A stretch of DNA of 64,000 nt from Thermoplasmatales archaeon E-plasma (GTDB taxonomy: Archaea; Thermoplasmatota; Thermoplasmata; Thermoplasmatales; Thermoplasmataceae): contig KI542675.1 in NCBI GenBank assembly GCA_000496135.1, forward strand, positions 714,059 to 778,058, read 5' to 3'. Numbering within the stretch: position 1 is the first letter of the stretch; the number at the start of each line of letters is the position of its first letter. Below the pieces are notes generated by a model. That model was not told the origin of the DNA and made no database searches. It saw only the letters and a program-made list of their open reading frames with translations. The position numbers and the translations under genes are program-made. This document shows, piece after piece, positions 62,001 through 64,000 of this stretch.

Positions 62001-62087
62001 AGTATTACTGAAAAATCCACAATAGTAATACGCCCTCTCTCCTCTCTTGTTCCTGTTCAATTAGTATAGCTTAAGTAATACTAATTG
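62001..62087. repeat. Cluster of AGTATTACT/AGTAATACT motifs, possible origin or operator
   Basis: AGTATTACT at 62001-62009 pairs with AGTAATAC at 62024-62031, and the perfect ten-base inverted repeat CAATTAGTAT / ATACTAATTG spans 62058-62087 and contains another AGTAATACT. Such repeated palindromes next to a small-gene operon suggest a binding site for a RHH-type regulator or a replication initiator. No other gene is evident between 61945 and 62225. Confidence 0.45.
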
Positions 62088-62225
62088 TTGTTTTCGTTTT
62101 CATCGGGGCAGTAGTAATAATATGAAAAAGTCAGTTAGGGTTTTTCCCATTATCTGATACTTGCCTACCTCATTCTTTTCAGATACCATTAAAAACCTTT
62201 CCTGTGTAATAATATCGGTGTAAAT

Positions 62226-62570
62226 ATGACCGAACAACCAAACGAAAAAATAAATAAGATATTGGCTGAACTGCCAATAGAAAAATCTCTCCTGACTAAA
62301 GAAAAGTCAGACCTTGTGGGCGATGAGCTGGTAATAATGAATATAGAACCAGTGCATACGCAATCACCAGAAGGAGAAAGTAGGGACGTTAATCTCTATA
62401 CTGCACGAAATAACAAAACGGATAGCGTGGTTATTTTCTTTGGCTCTGCCGTAATGGATAAACAAAGTGTCAAGTTATCGGACCATGTTGTTATTGACCT
62501 GCGAATAAGCAAAGAAGGTCGGAAATACTACCTTTTCCTTGTCCTTCACAACTACGAGGTGGAAAAATGA
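62226..62570 (+). CDS. Small protein of a plasmid/virus-like operon (OB-fold-like)
   Basis: 114 residues, mostly beta: 'DELVIMNIEPVHTQSP', 'VNLYTARNNKTDSVVIFFGSA', 'HVVIDLRISKEGRKYYLFLV'. The strand pattern and basic loops recall single-stranded-DNA-binding OB folds, but I cannot confirm it. GGTG before the ATG is the ribosome-binding site. First of three genes whose ends overlap (ATGA). Confidence 0.55.
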   Translation: MTEQPNEKINKILAELPIEKSLLTKEKSDLVGDELVIMNIEPVHTQSPEGESRDVNLYTARNNKTDSVVIFFGSAVMDKQSVKLSDHVVIDLRISKEGRKYYLFLVLHNYEVEK

Positions 62571-62788
62571 TGACGACTACAAGCTTTAAAGTGGACAGCG
62601 ATAATATAGAGCTTGTTGTGGAAATGGCAAAAACGAGAGAGTTAAGCAAAATCCTTAACTTCCTTCTTCGGGAATATGCAAAGGCTCAAGGCTTCACCTC
62701 GTCTTACAACAAAATACAAGCATTAGAAGATAAATTAACAAAGAAAGACGCACAATATGAAGCCTTAAAAAAAGAGGTGCTGGAATGA
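62567..62788 (+). CDS. Small RHH/coiled-coil protein
   Basis: 73 residues. The first half ('TTSFKVDSDNIELVVEMAKT...SKILNFLLREYAKAQ') looks like a ribbon-helix-helix DNA binder and the second half is a heptad-like coiled coil ('LEDKLTKKDAQYEALKKEVL'). Overlaps both neighbours by four bases (ATGA). A good candidate for binding the nearby AGTAATACT repeats. Confidence 0.5.
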   Translation: MMTTTSFKVDSDNIELVVEMAKTRELSKILNFLLREYAKAQGFTSSYNKIQALEDKLTKKDAQYEALKKEVLE

Positions 62789-62934
62789 GCGGGACACGTA
62801 TAAAATGCTGGATTTGTAGGACGGCACTCTGTCAATTTGAAATAACTGATAATTGGTATTGTCCTTCCTGCCAAAAATGGCTGATTATTCCTTCCAGAAA
62901 GCACTACATTAAAGCCAAAAAGAGGGGGGTATAA
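62785..62934 (+). CDS. 49-residue zinc-ribbon protein
   Basis: Two CxxC pairs ('CWICRTALC' and 'CPSCQKWL') with a basic, Lys-rich C-terminus ('RKHYIKAKKRGV'). Its start overlaps the stop of the preceding gene (ATGA). Probably a nucleic-acid-binding accessory protein of the element. Confidence 0.5.
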   Translation: MSGTRIKCWICRTALCQFEITDNWYCPSCQKWLIIPSRKHYIKAKKRGV

Positions 62935-63076
62935 TCATACCTCCCCTGCCTTAATCGTTCCATACAGAGCGATTTAGAGGGTATATTTTCTGAAAGAAAT
63001 GCAAAAAAAGCGTATATGGCTATTTCCAAAGGAAAAGCGGAATAGGGGTAAGGAAGAGATCCGCTCCCTCAAAAAA

Positions 63077-63228
63077 ACATTACCGCCTCAAAAGATGTTT
63101 GACCTTGCGAATTTCAACATAACAAGAGATACAGCGTTCCGAAATTACCAATTCGCTTATACCTAATTCCTCGTCTGAAAGCTTTTTCCTGCATATTTTA
63201 CATCTCACATTACCGCCTCAAGAGATGT
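63077..63228. repeat. Pair of 22-base direct repeats at gene junctions
   Basis: ACATTACCGCCTCAAAAGAT plus GT at 63077-63098 recurs with one change at 63207-63228. On the minus strand each copy encodes the end of a protein ('HLLRR' and stop) followed by GAGGCGGTAATG. The copy at 63207 holds the start of the next gene; the other has no gene behind it. Confidence 0.6.
63080..63208 (-). CDS. 42-residue zinc-knuckle protein
   Basis: From a GTG at 63208: 'RCKICRKKLSDEELG' and 'SERCISCYVEIRKVKHLLRR', two CxxC pairs 20 residues apart. Its start overlaps the stop of the gene at 63210-63515. A 55-codon plus-strand frame (62999-63166) overlaps it, so one of the two is spurious; the cysteine pattern favours this one. 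Confidence 0.45.
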   Translation of the reverse strand: MRCKICRKKLSDEELGISELVISERCISCYVEIRKVKHLLRR

Positions 63229-63515
63229 CCTAAGCGTTCCTTATCGTATTCTTGCATTTCCCTTTTATTTGCCCTCTCCACTACCGCTCCGTCCCCATGA
63301 ATACGGAATTTGAAGTATTGGGCTTCCGCACAACTGCCATCTCGATATATTAGATAATAGACGCCTATGCCCTCCTTCTCGCCATAACGTATTTCAGAAA
63401 ATACGGATACGTCAAAATCCTTAGCGTCTATTTTCATTGCTCCTGCTCTACCCGATAGGATTTCCCTCAATCCTGTTTCCATAGGTTTTTCGTCATTTCT
63501 TGTTTTCGTTTTCAT
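63210..63515 (-). CDS. Small basic protein of the element
   Basis: 101 residues: charged N-terminus 'MKTKTRNDEKP', a central beta-rich part ('YGEKEGIGVYYLIYRDG') and C-terminal 'DKERLGHLLRR', the same five last residues as the next gene. The ATG overlaps the stop of the gene to its right (ATGA). No family recognised. Confidence 0.5.
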   Translation of the reverse strand: MKTKTRNDEKPMETGLREILSGRAGAMKIDAKDFDVSVFSEIRYGEKEGIGVYYLIYRDGSCAEAQYFKFRIHGDGAVVERANKREMQEYDKERLGHLLRR

Positions 63516-63691
63516 ATTCTACGCCTTTTAACTTTTAATCTGCGTCTAATCTTGATTGATTTCCCGCATTCCTTATGTACGTTAATATAAGGTATGATAT
63601 GCTCCACGTGTTCCCATTCGTAAATTTTCTTTCCGCATATGACGCATATTTCTGTATCTGTTTCGATAGTATCCCGAATCTTGTGTAATTC
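63512..63691 (-). pseudogene. Zinc-finger gene cut off at its 5' end by the IS256 element
   Basis: An open minus-strand frame of about 59 codons without a start, beginning right after a TAG at 63692-63694. It contains 'EICVICGKKIYEWEHVEHI' and 'NVHKECGKS', a CxxC plus His/Cys zinc site of HNH or treble-clef type, and a very basic C-terminus. Because the frame ends close to the transposon start, the 5' part was probably removed by the insertion. Confidence 0.45.
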
Positions 63692-63738
63692 CTAGAAGTA
63701 CCAGGATCATGAGAAAAATTTCATGAAAAATGAAAGGA

Positions 63739-63764
63739 TGCCTCCAGGAACGACCCAGGAGGCA
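63739..63764 (+). promoter_or_regulatory. Hairpin that can hide the transposase ribosome-binding site
   Basis: TGCCTCC (63739-63745) is perfectly complementary to GGAGGCA (63758-63764). The second arm contains GGAGG, the ribosome-binding site nine bases before the transposase ATG. Longer transcripts entering from outside would fold this hairpin and translate poorly. Confidence 0.5.
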
Positions 63765-63771
63765 ACAAACA

Positions 63772-64000
63772 ATGGAAGAACTGGATAAAAAGGTATCTGA
63801 AATAGTGAGATCCACAGTGAAGGAGTTCATGGAATCCCTCATGAAGGGAGAGATTCAGGCTTTCCTTGAGGAAAAGGAAGGCCAGAGGAATGGCTATTAT
63901 GAAAGAGACCTTGGAACAAGATACGGAAAGATCACCGATCTCAGGGTCCCAAGGGACAGGAACAATGAATTCCAGACTGCCCTCTTTGACAGGTATCAGA
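63772..64000 (+). CDS. IS256-family transposase, N-terminal part (runs off the window)
   Basis: The open frame from the ATG at 63772 reaches the right edge. 'VKEFMESLMKGEIQAFL', 'NGYYERDLGTRYGKI' and 'LRVPRDRNNEFQTALF' are the N-terminal signature of mutator-type (IS256) transposases. The catalytic DDE residues lie outside the window, so intactness cannot be judged. Confidence 0.9.
   Translation, partial: MEELDKKVSEIVRSTVKEFMESLMKGEIQAFLEEKEGQRNGYYERDLGTRYGKITDLRVPRDRNNEFQTALFDRYQ

Noticed and set aside
62999..63166. 55-codon plus-strand frame ('MQKKRIWLFPKEKR...')
   Set aside because: It overlaps the minus-strand zinc-knuckle gene, whose two CxxC pairs and start overlap with the next gene are stronger evidence. 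I cannot exclude it fully.

Overview
The window is AT-rich archaeal chromosome. Gene content points to the Thermoplasmata, most likely a heterotrophic acidophile of the Thermoplasmatales type (Thermoplasma, Ferroplasma or Cuniculiplasma-like). The reasons are archaeal ribosomal proteins and RNA polymerase subunits (eS1, eS24, eS31, Rpo7, Spt4), NMD3, an intron-containing elongator tRNA-Met, TATA boxes placed for leaderless transcripts, two thermopsin-type acid proteases, a thioredoxin reductase without the NADPH motif, and a Thermoplasma-type aldehyde dehydrogenase. I cannot name the species from sequence alone.

Layout. 1-12.2 kb: the end of a MetE-type methionine synthase, two related membrane proteins (one carrying a ferredoxin tail), zinc-ribbon/SHOCT and surface proteins, tRNA-Ala, a regulator and a DUF763 protein. 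12.2-18.9 kb: an information-processing block (rpo7-spt4-dephospho-CoA kinase-eS24-eS31 on the minus strand; acyl-CoA dehydrogenase-NMD3-arginine deiminase-eS1-tRNA-Met on the plus strand). 18.9-21.8 kb: a decayed membrane-protein gene, an IS3-family element and a surface protein. 22-29 kb: class I ribonucleotide reductase (nrdA-nrdB), acetolactate synthase and an aldehyde dehydrogenase. 28.8-35.5 kb: two tandem thermopsins, then thioredoxin-thioredoxin reductase-Rieske ferredoxin facing a frameshifted regulator. 35.7-42.4 kb: a six-gene membrane complex related to group 4 hydrogenases and complex I that has lost the NiFe-binding cysteines. 42.5-44.2 kb: a HEPN/MNT pair and HtpX. 44.3-54.7 kb: a split heptose and surface-glycan region interleaved with an M13 peptidase, an alcohol dehydrogenase and MsrA/MsrB.

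55-64 kb is accessory DNA. It has an AbiE-like HTH/nucleotidyltransferase pair, a RelBE-type pair and an acetyltransferase. Next comes a cluster that looks like a peptide natural-product system: a radical SAM/SPASM enzyme, a 31-codon candidate precursor ORF and an MFS exporter. After it lies a roughly 540-base GC-rich island full of complementary stems (a candidate large structured RNA), then very small overlapping plasmid- or virus-like genes with zinc knuckles, and finally an IS256-family transposase running off the right edge.

Three otherwise good genes (regulator at 34.7 kb, hydrogenase-like large subunit at 38.7 kb, HEPN at 42.5 kb) are each broken by a single-base change in a homopolymer. 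This suggests sequencing indels, slippage or recent mutation, and should be kept in mind when reading the annotation. The two most interesting items are the GC-rich structured island (61.2-61.8 kb) and the radical SAM/peptide/exporter cluster (58.2-60.9 kb).
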